Assembly: GCA_039583875.1 (NCBI GenBank)
Contig: CM077158.1
Span: forward strand, 244,823,447-244,887,446
DNA: 64,000 bases
From: Platanthera guangdongensis
Lineage: Eukaryota > Streptophyta > Magnoliopsida > Asparagales > Orchidaceae
Direction: 5' to 3'
Positions 18,152 to 29,507 of the stretch are shown here, piece after piece (within the stretch, counting starts at the first letter, position 1; every line of letters starts with the position of its first letter). The notes beneath the pieces are model-generated. The model made no database searches, was not told where the DNA came from, and saw only the letters and a list, made by a program, of their open reading frames with translations. Position numbers and translations under genes: made by a program.

Positions 18152-19787
18152 TTATAGTGATGCTTCGGGCAGCGGTTTGGGTTACGTGCTACTGCAACAC
18201 GGAAGTGTAATAGCTTATGGCTCGAGACAGCTAAAAGTGCATAAAAGGAACTATTCGGTCCATGACTTGGAGTTAGCGGCCGTGATTTTTGCCTTGAAGC
18301 TGTGGAGATACTATTTGTACGGTGTGAAGATTGATATCTACACCGATCATAAGAGCCTGAAATATCTGATTGATCAGAAGGATCTGAATATGCGGCAGCG
18401 TAGATGGATGGAGTTCCTGGGGGACTATACATTCAAGATCCACTACGTGTCTGGTAAAGGGAATGCGGTTGCGGACGCGTTGAGTCGCCGAGCCCCAGCT
18501 CAAGCCAATTTGCTATCGATGCATGATGAGCGGTTGGTGTGGGAGTTGGAGGCGTTGGAGATTATTTGTGTGGATAGGCAGTCAAGTCCTGAAGCAGTTC
18601 TGAATTGGACTGAAGTCCAATATGACCTGGCTGATCGGATTCGGCAGGCTTTGGATATGGATGCTCATATGAAGCAGTTCATGGTGGAGGCTCTGGATGG
18701 GTCAAATTCCCAATTCGTCGTGGAGGACGGATTACTTTGGAAAGACGGTCATCTGTGCGTCCCAAGTGTGGGTAATTTGCTGGTGGAGTTGTTGTACGAG
18801 GCACACCACACGAAGTACTCAATTCACCCGGGGAGCACGAAGATGTACCGCGATGTGAAGAAACCGTTTTGGTGGCCGGGTTTGAAGAAAGATGTGGCAC
18901 TCTACGTAGCGAAGTGCCAAACTTGCGCCTTGGTGAAGGCGGAGTGCCAAAATCCGGGAGGATTTCTTAAGTCCTTGCCTATTCCGGAGTGGAAATTCGA
19001 CGACATCTCTATGGACTTTGTGCACGGTTTGCCAAGGTCACAAAAGGGGAACGCCGCCATTTGGGTAGTCGTGGATCGGTTAACGAAGGTGTCGCATTTT
19101 ATTCCGCATAGGAAGGATGATCCGGTGGAGAAGTTGGCAAAAATTTTTGTGGATAACATAGTACGGCTTCATGGTGTGCCCCGCAGCATCATGAGTGACC
19201 GAGATGGGCGGTTCACGTCCCATGATTGGAGGCTTGTGCAGCAAATGTTGGGAATAAAGTTGAAATTCAGCACAGCCTTCCATCCGCAAACGGATGGGCA
19301 GACCGAGAGGGTCAATAGAACCATGGAAGACATGCTCCGCATGTGTGTCTTGGATTTTCGAAAGCAATGGGAAGACCACCTTTATTTGGTGGAGTTCGCA
19401 TACAACAATAGCTACCAAGCGAGTATTCAGATGGCGCCTTTCGAGGCCCTATATGGTAAAAAATGTCGCATGTAGTTATCTTGGTTAGAAATGGGTGAGT
19501 CAAAGTTGTATAAACGATTGGAAGTGTAGGATGCTACTTCTTTGGTGAGAACCATTCGGGAGAGGTTGCTTATCGCTCAGGACCGGCAAGCGAAGTACTA
19601 TAATGCCAAGCACAGGAACGTGGAGTTCGCTGTGGGCGACTATATATACTTAAAGATCAAGCCGTTCAAGGGTGTCTCGCGGGTGCGGCGATTGAAAAAG
19701 CTATGCCCGAGGTACCTTGGGCCGTTTGAGGTTCTGGAGCGAGTTGGTGAAGCAGCCTATCGGTTTGAAGCTTTTCGTGGAGCTTAG
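18152..19787 (+). pseudogene. pol: RNase H and integrase of gypsy A (pol, second part)
   Basis: RNase H opens with the catalytic Asp (IYSDASGSGLG), then [20 protein letters not shown] and VADALSRR. The integrase zinc finger has HHTKYSIHPGS and KCQTCALVKAE. The core has [18 protein letters not shown] and MAPFEALYG, giving D, D, E. A TAG at 19473-19475 and another at 19527-19529 interrupt the frame just after the core. The frame then continues through the integrase C-terminal region (KIKPFKGVSRVRRLKKLCPRYLGPFEV in two parts) and shifts near 19770. Confidence 0.9.
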
Positions 19788-20133
19788 TGGTTTACATAAT
19801 GTATTCCATATCTCGATTCTTCGGAAGGCGGTGCAAGAGCCTACGCAAGTGATCGCGGTTGATCAAGTGCCGGTGGACAGTAGGCTAACGACAAAGGTCA
19901 AGCCCGTGCGGATTGAGGACTCAGAGGTCAAGCGGCTACACAATAAAGAGATCAGGATGGTCAAGGTCCGGTGGAACAATTGCGGTCGTGAGGAGCTCTC
20001 TTGGGAGCGAGAGCAGACTATGCTTGACGAGTATCCGGAGTTGTTCCGCTCAGGTACAAATTTTGGTTTTGTACATGTCTTTCCTTTATATAATTTCGTG
20101 GATGAAATTCTTTTAAGATGGGGAGAGTTGTAA
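19717..20133 (+). pseudogene. Integrase C-terminus and chromodomain of gypsy A
   Basis: After a frameshift the GLHNVFHISILRKAV motif of the integrase tail is followed by a chromodomain: IRMVKVRWNN, REELSWERE and EYPELF near 19950-20050. In chromoviruses this domain is thought to steer integration to marked chromatin. The stop expected after ELF, as in gypsy B, has been lost, so the frame runs on through the PPT and stops with TAA at 20131-20133 inside the LTR start. Confidence 0.82.
20115..20127 (+). other. PPT of gypsy A
   Basis: AAGATGGGGAGAG directly precedes the TGTAATGCCCC start of the 3' LTR; it would prime plus-strand cDNA. Confidence 0.8.
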
Positions 20134-21153
20134 TGCCCCGAAACTCAAAAGAGCGACGGGGGATGTTTTGGGTCAGTTTTGGGTTCTAGAAGTAGGCACA
20201 CGGCCTGGGACACGGGCGTGTCCCAGGGCGTGTCAGGCTGGGTTCGACGTTTTGGTCGAGAGGCCGGCAATTTTGGAGTCCGCAATCATCGAGCAGAGAA
20301 CACGGCCTGCGACACGGGCGTGTCACAGGGCGTGTCAAGGCCATGTTGACGATCGGCCCAGGGGGTCGACGAATTTCGCTCGACGATGTGTCGAGACATG
20401 GTACACGGCCTGCGACACGGGCCTATCGTAGGGCGTGTCGACCCGTGTCGACACTCGTCCGAAAGTCGACTAACTTTGCTCGACGATGTGTCGAGACAAG
20501 TCACACGGCCTACAACACGGGCGTGTCCAAGGCCGTGTCGTCAGGTCGATGATCTTCGCTCGACGAAGTGTCGAGTGTCGAGACCGTGTACACGGCCTGG
20601 AGCCCAGGCGTGTTGAGGTGACACGGGCAAGGACACGGGCGTGTCCTAGAACCCGTGCAGTGCTCGGGTTGTTTTCGGGGAAAAACGATGGGGGTACACG
20701 GCCGGCCACACGACCGTGTCAGGTGGAACACGGGCGTGTCAGGTCGAACACGGGCGTGTTCGATACCCTTGTGTTGTTCCAGGTGCGTCGATTTTGACGG
20801 CAAATGATGTACACGGCCCTAGACACAGGCGTGTGCCAGGCCGTGTGCAGTCCAGATTGGGCATTTCAGTCCCGAATCAAAGCCGTTCTTTTCTTTAATT
20901 GATGATCCAACGGCTGGGGGTTGTTCCTGTAGGGATATACCCGGGATTGGGCCTTAGAAACCCTCACTTTTCTTAAGTTGTTATCTTTCTAAAGCTTAGA
21001 GAGAGACGAGAGCCAAGGAAGGAATAAGAAGCTAGATCCGGCCATTGGAGGAGCTTCGAAGCTCCAAATCGCGAGCCGACTCCGGATCCACGGAGGCAAA
21101 GCTAGTGCGGTGCTTTTCATCCGCATACTTTTCCATGGCGCCAAAGAAGAACG
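20129..21153 (+). repeat. 3' LTR of gypsy A, left part
   Basis: Starts TGTAATGCCCC and carries the ACACGGGCGTGT and TCGACGA boxes (20195-20850). It is broken at 21153 by Sirevirus 2, which inserted inside the short ATG frame of the leader (duplication GAACG, 21149-21153). Confidence 0.92.
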
Positions 21154-22874
21154 TGAAAGTGCAGCTAGATCTGATATACTCTAGAGGGGGGGTGAATATA
21201 GTATGGTGCTTAAAAACGTTTTACAATAATTGTTGTAATCTGAGTGAACAGTGAAGCAAATATTAAATCTAAACACAGAAACTATCTAATCACATTCTAC
21301 AAAAGAATCTAATCACAGATCACAAACCAATCACAGCCAGAAACAAAAATAAAGACGAGCAACCAGAAGATACAAAGAGCTATAGTGGTTCCCCTAAACT
21401 TGGGTACATCCACTCTTCTACCACCCTAGGTAGGAATCCACTGCAGGATGAGTTGATCAGGTATCCTGGGCACAAATGAGCTTTTGATAAGGTGCTCAAA
21501 AACCAAACCAGATTTTTTGATCAGGTGTCTTGCCACCAATGAGCTTTTGATAAGGTGCTCAAAAACCAAGCACAAACTTTTGAAGGGAGTTTGAGAAACC
21601 CTTTACAGAGATGGGGATGAGAGAGTGATGGAAGTCTTCTCTTTCTCAAAGCAGCTGAGAAGACTATGTGGATTCAGTGATGTTGTCAAAGCTCCCCCTG
21701 AGATCTGTAGTTGATCAGGAAATGAAGCTTTGATGTAGGGTGATAGGCCTTCAGAAAGTTGATCTCCAGCAATTGATGATTTCAGCAACAGCTGAAATAT
21801 GAGGTGTCTGGAGTCTTGAATGATGATGGCCTTGAACACTTGAATCAAAAGAGATCTGAAGATTTCAGATTTGTTGATCTCCTTTTGGTGACGGTGTTCT
21901 TGTATGAATTCTTTTTGAGACAGAGAATGTCTGCAGCTCTTTTTCTTTCTCTTGAGTGATTGTTGTTGAGAAAGATGTGGTTCCAGAGAAAAGTTGTAGC
22001 AGAGAATATTTTTCTTCTTCTTCTTGTGCACTCTCTTCTTGATTGCTTGTTCTTGTTGTTGTCAGGGATTCAAAAATCTTGTCTTTTATTCCTTTTGTTC
22101 TGAATAGAAAATGATCCTCTGTCAAGAATAGTTGTTAGTCTGTCATTAAATGACTTCCTTAATTGCAATTGTCTTCTGGGGGAAAGTCCAAAGAAACATT
22201 CCTTGATAATCCCTTGAAACTTGGTCCAAAATAAATGAAAACGGCTACAAGATCTTCTGAATTAATTGCTGACAATAACTCCTTAACTGTTCTGAATTTA
22301 AATCTTGAAGGTCATTGAACTCTTCAGAAAAACGTCGAACTGAGCTCTACTATCGTCGAACTGAGCTCAGCGATTTGGACTTAGACAGCAACAGAGATCA
22401 TCGATCTGAGCTCAACTATCGTCGAACTGAGCTCAGAGATAGAGAATCAATACTGGAGTCAAGATCGTCGAACTGAGCTCGAAGATCGCCGAATGGAGTT
22501 CGACGATTTGTTGAAGTTGAGCTCAGCGATCGTCGAATGGAGTTCGACGATCCGTCGAAGTGAGCTCAATGATCGTCGATTGGAGTTCGATGATCCGTCA
22601 AAGTGAGCTCAACGATCGTCGATTGGAGTTCGACGATCCATCAAAGTGAGCTCAACGATCGTCGATTGGAGTTCGACGATCCGTCGTACTGAGCTCGACG
22701 AAATGACTTAGTCTCCAAACTGAAAAACCTTGGTCTTGAGGACAGCTTCCAAACCTAACTACTAACCCTTAGACTCAATTCTAATTGACCTTTAGATCTA
22801 TACAATGAGGTCAAAAACAGGTTTCCTAAAGACATAGTGATCCTGACCCAAATTAGTAATAAGGTGTTCCAACA
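21154..22874 (-). repeat. 3' LTR of Sirevirus 2
   Basis: Minus-strand TGTTGGAACACC to CTTTCA; pairs with 31655-33355. It holds two copies of a motif with AATGAGCTTTTGATAAGGTGCTCAAA (split here: AATGAGCTTTTG then ATAAGGTGCTC) near 21474-21568. The U3 box array is at 22322-22705. Minus-strand open frames in this LTR (21603-22125, 32104-32607) are partly conserved between the two copies, but I see no domain in them. Confidence 0.92.
22322..22705 (-). repeat. GATCGTCGA / TCGACGATC symmetric boxes in U3 of Sirevirus 2
   Basis: Repeated units such as GATCGTCGA, a short linker and TCGACGATC form hairpin-like symmetric boxes, alternating with GAGCTC palindromes. The other LTR has the same at about 32812-33182. 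They occupy the same U3 position as the GTGTCGACAC array of Sirevirus 1. Confidence 0.88.
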
Positions 22875-22897
22875 ATCTCCCCCTATTTGGGTTAGGA
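22841..22897 (-). promoter_or_regulatory. PPT of Sirevirus 2 flanked by an inverted repeat
   Basis: The PPT reads CAAATAGGGGGAGAT on the minus strand (22875-22889). TCCTGACCCAAAT (22841-22853) in the LTR and ATTTGGGTTAGGA (22885-22897) in the internal part pair at 12 of 13 positions around it. The arm sequence differs from that of Sirevirus 1 but the placement is the same. Confidence 0.8.
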
Positions 22898-23030
22898 TTT
22901 CTATTTAGAGAATTTGGAGAAATTAAAAACATCATACAAAGCAACAATATAACAATCAACAACAAGCAGAATCACAGATATAATATCTCAGACAGAAATC
23001 AGAAATCAGAATAATTGTCACCTTACAGAA

Positions 23031-24680
23031 TTATTCCTTCTCCTTGCTCTTTATAAGTTTAATTTCTCTATTGGGGTTAAGAGCTTCCTTTTTGGATCTT
23101 CTATCATCAGCTGCACCTAAAGAAGTTTGTTGTTTAGGCCTTGGTACCACAGCTTCAGGATGCAGCTCCATGTATCTCTCAGAATCAAAGAATTTGCTGG
23201 AGGCATATCTTTCAAGTTCCTTCTTTCTTTGTTCAGATAGGGTAGTAATGTTGGAGTTGTCCTTTCCTTGCTCTCTGGCTTTCTTGATTTGATCCAAGGC
23301 AGCTAACTCTTTCATTCTAGCAGTCCATGCAGTAGTATTATTCTCTGGATCCTCATAGGGCACTGGAGGCTCATATCTGTTGGAAGGATTGTCTTGAGGA
23401 GCTCTGGATGAGACTACTTCTTTTAACTTGTAGGGAAAAGGACCTGAAGTTGTGTCTGATGAAGCTTGTCCTTCCCTAGAGTAAGGGTATTGCCTTGAAT
23501 AGCCTTTGGAGTAGACTTGGAATTCCCTCTGGCTTCCTCTATAACTTCCTCTCCTTGATTGATAACCTCTGGATTGGCCTCCCCTATATTGAGATCTTGC
23601 ATGAGGCTGATAGGGGGTTTGACTTCTAGCAGAAGGTTGAGCAGCTGAGCTTCCACCTACACCTGCATCAGGAGGAGGTGGTGGAGGAGGATGAGGATGA
23701 TGAAACTGAGAGGAACCTTTCTCATATTTCCTCTTCTTTTTCATGGCCTTAAGTTGATTCTTGGAATATTGCATCCAATGTTCAGTAATGGGGCAGTCAT
23801 GAAGAATGTAATAAGGTATGTCATTTGTATCTTTAACTTTGGCTGGGGGAACTCTTTTCATAGCCTTTCTCCTTGCCTTTCTTTTCCTGGCTATAGTGGC
23901 TGAGGAATCATCAGAATCAGTCTTATATTCATCACTTTCAGAGCTTTGCTCATCATATAAAGCATCAATCTTTTTCAGATAATCTTTCTGAAGTTGGGTT
24001 GGAGCAGATGAGACAGCAGTTGTAGCAGCAGCAGGAGTAACAACAGATATAGAACTTTCTGGAGCAATACTTTCAGATGATATAGCAGCAGTAGTAACAT
24101 CAGCAACTGGGGTAGCAACAGATTCAGAGAAAACTGTTTCTGAAACACTACTTTCAGAGATAATAGTTTCAGCATCAGCAATAGCAGCAGTATTGTTGTC
24201 AGCAGGAGTAGCAGCAGTAAGAGCAACATCAGTGATTTCAACAGCAACAGAAACAGCAGGGGCAACAGTAGGGACAGCAGCATAAACTGAATTTACAAAA
24301 GAATTTATAACACTGGTGTCACAACTGGAGAAGGGCACAATGGCCTTGAAAATATCTTCAGAGGGCTGAACTGCATTACTCACTGGAAGACAGCTGAAAT
24401 ATAATGAATTAAAAACTGATAGTAAAGACCTGAGGTCCACTGAGAAGACAGCAACTGGAGGAGTTGAAACTGGATCTTTAGTAACAACAGTAGCAGCAGA
24501 AGAAATGGCAGCAGCAGCACGCAATCTCACATCTTCATGAGGCATCTCCCTCTGCCTATATTCAGAGAGAGCTGGATCAAGGCACCCAAATGAAGGGATT
24601 GCCTGAGGAGGAAAGATGGAGGAGAGTCTGGCAGATAAGTCTGCAACTGACTTTAAGAGTGGAGCCAAGGAGGTCTCCAA
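23031..24680 (-). pseudogene. C-terminal part of the third (envelope-like) ORF of Sirevirus 2
   Basis: A 549-residue frame, out of frame with the N-terminal part (24848-25996). It starts in a low-complexity Ala/Thr/Ser/Val region and has a basic cluster ARKRKARRKAMKR (about 23850-23895) typical of a nuclear signal. A poly-Pro run follows (about 23672-23690). Next comes an Arg/Gly/Ser/Tyr-rich stretch with RGG and SRGYQSRRG motifs (about 23515-23600), as in RNA-binding proteins. It ends with a charged tail rich in Lys/Glu. No membrane segment or signal peptide is visible. The features suggest a nuclear or RNA-associated accessory protein rather than an envelope; function is unproven. Confidence 0.65.
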
Positions 24681-24847
24681 CAGAAGGGATAGCCTGGGAG
24701 CTATTAGTTCATATAGTTTGTCAGCTAAGGCAGGAATATCTACTTGCTCAGCAGGGACTTGAGCAGAGGTAGAGAAGGATGGTAGAGCAACTGGTGATGT
24801 TGGTGGAGAGCTGGTGGATGGTAGAAGTGAAGGTTGAGGTGTGGGGT

Positions 24848-25996
24848 TTATGGAAATGGAAGACAGTGGTATGGAGATAGAGGGTGTGAAAGAGGGTTGA
24901 TCAATGATATCCTGTAGAAGTTGTTGATATGATGTAGATCAGGAGGGGATGAAGGTGAGTCATCCATGAAGGAATCATCTAGAAGTGTGAAAGATGGAAT
25001 GTTGGATGATGTGTCAATGTCTGGTTGAGGGTAGTGGTGTAAACAATGGAAGATTTCTTCTGTGATTGGAAGAGTTGGGATTGGAGATGGAATTGATGTA
25101 GGAGATGGGCTGGAAATAATGATGGTGGATGAAGTTTGAATGGTGGAGGTGACTGGTGGAGATGGAATAAGAGTTGGAGGAGGAGAAGAAGCAGCATACA
25201 AGTTTTCTGCAGGGGCAGAGACTTGAGGGGAAGAGAATGATACAGTCCTTGTGCCTGAAGTTGTGCTTGCAGAGGGCCTGCTGGGCTTCACTATCTGTCT
25301 GTCCCATTTGACAAAGAGGGCACAGGACAGCCTCTTAGAGGCATTAATATGCATCCCAGAAGATACAAGAAGGGCAGGGCATCTGTTATGGAGAAACAGC
25401 CCTAGAATCCTTCCATAATTAACAAAGTTCTTATTTATTTTCTTCTTGATCAAGTCAAAGAAGACCTCTCCCCAGTTTAACTGTTTCCTATCCACTAAAG
25501 TACCCATCAAGCACAGTTGATACCTGGATATGGTATCATGTGCTGAATGCTTGGCCAGCAAAACATTTCCCACTACATCAGCTAAAAATCTATATTCCAC
25601 AGCTAAGTTCTTCTTCAGCAGCTTGCTAGGGTTTGCCTCAGAATGACCCATTCTAGCAAGTAAATCAGAAAAATCTTCTCCTGACAACTCAGCAGAATCT
25701 CTTCCAGAATTCAATTCAAAAACCTCTGTCAGAATAGTTGGAGTCAAAGGTACCTGGGTTCCAGAAATTGAACCAACCACTGTGTTTTGGTCCTAGTTGT
25801 GGGCAGTATAGACCCACTCCTTAATCTCATCAGCAGGCAGTTTGATTCTGGTGGACATGATGTCAACAAACTTTTGCTCTTTGAACAGTTACAGAATGTC
25901 TTAAAAAACCTGATCACTGGTGTTGAAAGACTCCATGTCTATATCAAATCCGGCATCGAACTTCATTGCGGCTAGAACGGCAACTGAGACGGCCAT
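24848..25996 (-). pseudogene. N-terminal part of the third ORF of Sirevirus 2
   Basis: An ATG at 25996 begins the frame, which meets a stop near 25901; the homologous reading resumes and is open from 25780 to 24848. Motifs VEYRFLADVVGNVLLAK and NWGEVFFDLIKKKI align with the matching region of the Sirevirus 1 third ORF. The frame then enters a Pro/Ser/Thr-rich tail and shifts before 24680. Confidence 0.65.
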
Positions 25997-26110
25997 TGTT
26001 ACCTGCAAAAATCAACGAACAAAACGACCAAGTGTAGAGATGTTTGGAGGGCAAGAGAATTTTTGCAGAGAGATTGAAAGCGTAAAAGGAGAACGACGGC
26101 CGAAAAATGA

Positions 26111-26260
26111 ATTTTATATTAGGGTTCGACGCATAAAAGGAAAGATCGTTGAACTCAGTTCAATGATCGGGGCTTCTAAAGGAATATGAAAGGTCTTCAA
26201 TATCGTCGATCTCCGTTCGACGATCTGGGGGAAAATCGTCGAGCGCAGTTCAGAGACCAG
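26111..26260 (-). promoter_or_regulatory. Box cluster and TATA-like element upstream of the Sirevirus 2 third ORF
   Basis: GATCGTTGAACTC/TTCAATGATC, ATCGTCGAT/TCGACGATC and related symmetric boxes lie at about 26121-26255. On the minus strand they are followed by ATATAAAAT (26111-26119), about 115 bp before the ATG at 25996. This repeats the arrangement at 10335-10725 with different box sequences. Confidence 0.5.
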
Positions 26261-26337
26261 AAATACACTCTAGACACTAGAAAAATCAAGATGATTGCTA
26301 GTCTTGGTCAATTTTTAAAGTTTTAAAATTTTGGATA

Positions 26338-29300
26338 TTATTTTAGACTTCCTCCATCTAACATTCCTAACTGATTTAGGAAGAATGTGTGTTTCTTTTC
26401 ATCCAAGGGTTTGGTGAAAATATCTCCCCTTTGCAAATCAGTTGGGATATATTGAAGTTCAATTTTATTCTTCTCAACATAATCCCTTAAAAAGTGGTGT
26501 CTAATTGTTATGTGTTTTGTCCTACTATGGAGGACTGGATTTTGAGCCATAGAAATAGCACTGGTGTTATCACAAAATATTTTTGACTTCTCTGAGTTGT
26601 AGCCATAGTCTACGAGTTGGTTTTGAATCCACAATATTTGTGAACAACAACTGCCTGCATCCATATATTCAGCTTCAGCAGTTGAAGTTGACACAGATGT
26701 TTGTTTCTTGCAAAACCAAGAGACAAGTCTGTCACCAAGAAACTGACAAGTTCCACTGGTGCTTTTCCTGTCAATTCTGCATCCAGCATAATCAGCATCA
26801 GAAAATCCAGTTAATTCAAATGCTGAATCTTTTGGATACTAGAGACCTAGATTTGGACAACTTTTAACATACTTGAGAATCCTTTTTACTAATGTTAGGT
26901 GTGACTCTCTAGGGCTTACTTGGAATCTAGCACATATGCATGTAGCAAACATTATGTATGGTCTACTAGCTGTAAGGTACAGTAAAGAGCCAATCATTGC
27001 TCTATATGTTGTCTGATCAACAGGTTTCCCATGTTCATTAGCATCTAATACAGCATTGGTAGGCATAGGTGTTTTCATACAGGATGCCTCAGACATACCA
27101 AATTTCTTGACCAATTCATTTGCATACTTGGTTTGAGAAATAAAGATGCCTTCAGCATGTTGTTTGACTTGCAATCCTAGAAAGAAGGATAGCTCACTCA
27201 TGCTACTCATTTCAAATTTAGAATGCATTAGGTTGGAGAACCTTCTGCACAAATTTGAATCAGTAGAGCCAAAAATAATATCATCTACATAAATATGTAC
27301 TAGTATGGTATGGGACTTATGGGTTCTAATGAAAATAGTTTGGTCTACTCTACCCCTTATAAATTCATTTTCTAGAAGGAAGCATGCTAGGGTCTCATAC
27401 CATGCTCTAGGAGCTTGCTTAAGACCATGTAATGTTTTGTTCAATTTAAAAACATAATCAGGATAAGTTGGAGAGATAAAACCTGGAGGTTGTCTGACAT
27501 AAACTTCTTCTTTGATGTCTCCATTTAGAAATGCACTTTTTACATCCATCTGATATACCTTGAAACCTTTGTGTGCTGCATAAGCTAAGAAGATTCTGAT
27601 GGCTTCCAATCTTGCAACTGGTGCAAAAGTCTGGTCATAGTCTATGCCTTCTTCTTGTGAGTATCCTTGAGCAACTAGCCTTGCCTTGTTCCTTACAATT
27701 ACTCCTTGATCATCCAATTTGTTTCTGAACACCCACTTTGTTCCAACAATAGAGTGATCCTTAAGCTTTGGCACTAGTTCCCACACTTTGTTCCTTTCAA
27801 ATTGATGCAACTCTTCTTGCATTGCAATGATCCAGTGTGGATCTTGCTCTGCATCTTGAATGGATTGAGGTTTAATTTGAGATAGGAAGCAAGTGTGCAA
27901 CAGGTTTTGGTTGACCTGATTTCTGGTTTGCACACCAGCTGAGATGTCTCCAATTACTTGGGAAATTGGATGGTCTCTTGATGTTACTAAATCAACAGGG
28001 GGTGTTGATTGTTCACCAACCTGTACTGTTGTTTCCTCTTGTGGTATAACAACTGGCTCTTCAAGTTGTTTCTCTTCAATATGTTGAATGCTTTCTTCAT
28101 CTTCACTGCTTTCTTCTTTTTGAGTAACCTGTAACCTGTTCAAATCTTCAGCAAGAGAATGTACCTGCAAAGGTTCTATGGTAGAAGTGTTCTTCTCCTA
28201 GAAAGACATGTTAGATTCATCAAATGATATGTGAACAGATTCCTCAATTTTAAGAGATGATTTATTATATACCCTATAAGCCTTACTGATCATGGAGTAT
28301 CCCAGAAACACTCCTTTATCAGCTTTAGCTTGAAATTTTGCTAAATATCTCTTGTCATTATTATGAATATAACAAATACAGCCAAAAATTCTAAAATAAT
28401 CAACTTTAGGTTTCTTCCCTTTTAGTAATTCATAGGGAGTATTTCCCTTTAGTTTATATATTAAACTTCTGTTCAGCACATAGTTGGAGGTGTTCACTGC
28501 CTCTGCCCAAAAAGATAGAGGAAGGTGAGCATCTGACAACAATGTAGTGGCAGATTCAATAAGAGTTCTATTTTTTCCTTTCAGCTACCCTATTTTGTTA
28601 AGGAGTTCTAGGAGCTGAGAAAGTATGCATGATCCCTTCACTCTGACAGAACTCTTGCATAATAAGAGAATCAAACTTTGTCCCATGATCACTTCTGATC
28701 AGGGCAATATGAGTATTGAACTTAATCTGTATACATTTGAGAAACTCTGTCAAACACTTAAAGTTATCAGACTTCTTCCTCAGAAAAAGCACTCATGTGA
28801 ATTTAGAGAAGTCATCTACAACTACTAAAGTGGAAGATTTCCCTCCTAGGCTTTGTACTGTAATGGGTCCAAAGAGATCCACGTGTAACAGATACAAAAT
28901 CCTAGGTGAATCACTCTTATTAAGTGATTTGAAACTATTTTTAGTTTGCTTGCCTAATTGACAAGCCCTGCAGAGTCCTTCCTTCTTGTAGGGGTTAGAA
29001 GGTAGTCCTCTAACAAGGTTATCCTTGGATAGCATAGCAATGGTTCTAAGGTTTAAATGTCCTAGTCTCTTATATCATAAAACATTAGGTCTACTAACAG
29101 AATTAAACAGGCAAATGTCTACATCTGTTGAAATAAAATCTACTAAGTAGATGTTACCTTTCCTTTTACCTGTCAACACAGTTGTGTTGTCCTCTGACTT
29201 GATCTTGCATAAGGCTTTGCTGAAAGTCTCATGGTAGCCTTCATCACATAGCTGACTGATACTTATCAAATTGTGCTTCAGTCCTTCCACATAAGCTACC

Positions 29301-29480
29301 TTCTTGAATGTTACTGTCCCAATCTGGACTATACCATATCCTTTAGTTTGTCCAAAGTTTGAATCACCAAATATGACTTTGGGTCCAAGCTTGGCTTTAA
29401 AGGATGTGAGGTTGTCCTTGTTTCCTGTCATGTGCTTAGAGCACCCACTATCCAAATACCATTATTGGTTTGATGTTGGA
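26338..29480 (-). pseudogene. pol: pol of Sirevirus 2 (protease, integrase, RT, RNase H), decayed
   Basis: The protease motif DSGCSKHMTG starts near 29455. Integrase pieces include LLHVDLFGPI, RSDHGTKF and [11 protein letters not shown] (28170-26839) has [19 protein letters not shown] and YVDD at 27280-27291. RNase H (26838-26338) has STAEAEYM, FCDNTSA and the copia end motif DIFTKPL. Stops at about 29075, 28793 and 26839 replace Trp codons; a stop near 28598 replaces a Gln codon and is accompanied by a frameshift; another stop lies at 28198. Much of the rest stays in one frame, which implies decay by point mutation rather than rearrangement. Confidence 0.9.
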
Positions 29481-29507
29481 TAGGTCTTCACCTGCACATA
29501 AGATAAT

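Noticed and set aside
21603..22125. Open frames in the Sirevirus 2 LTR (also 32104-32607), up to 167 codons
   Set aside because: The two LTRs differ by a frameshift, no domain is visible, and the frame spans the likely promoter region.
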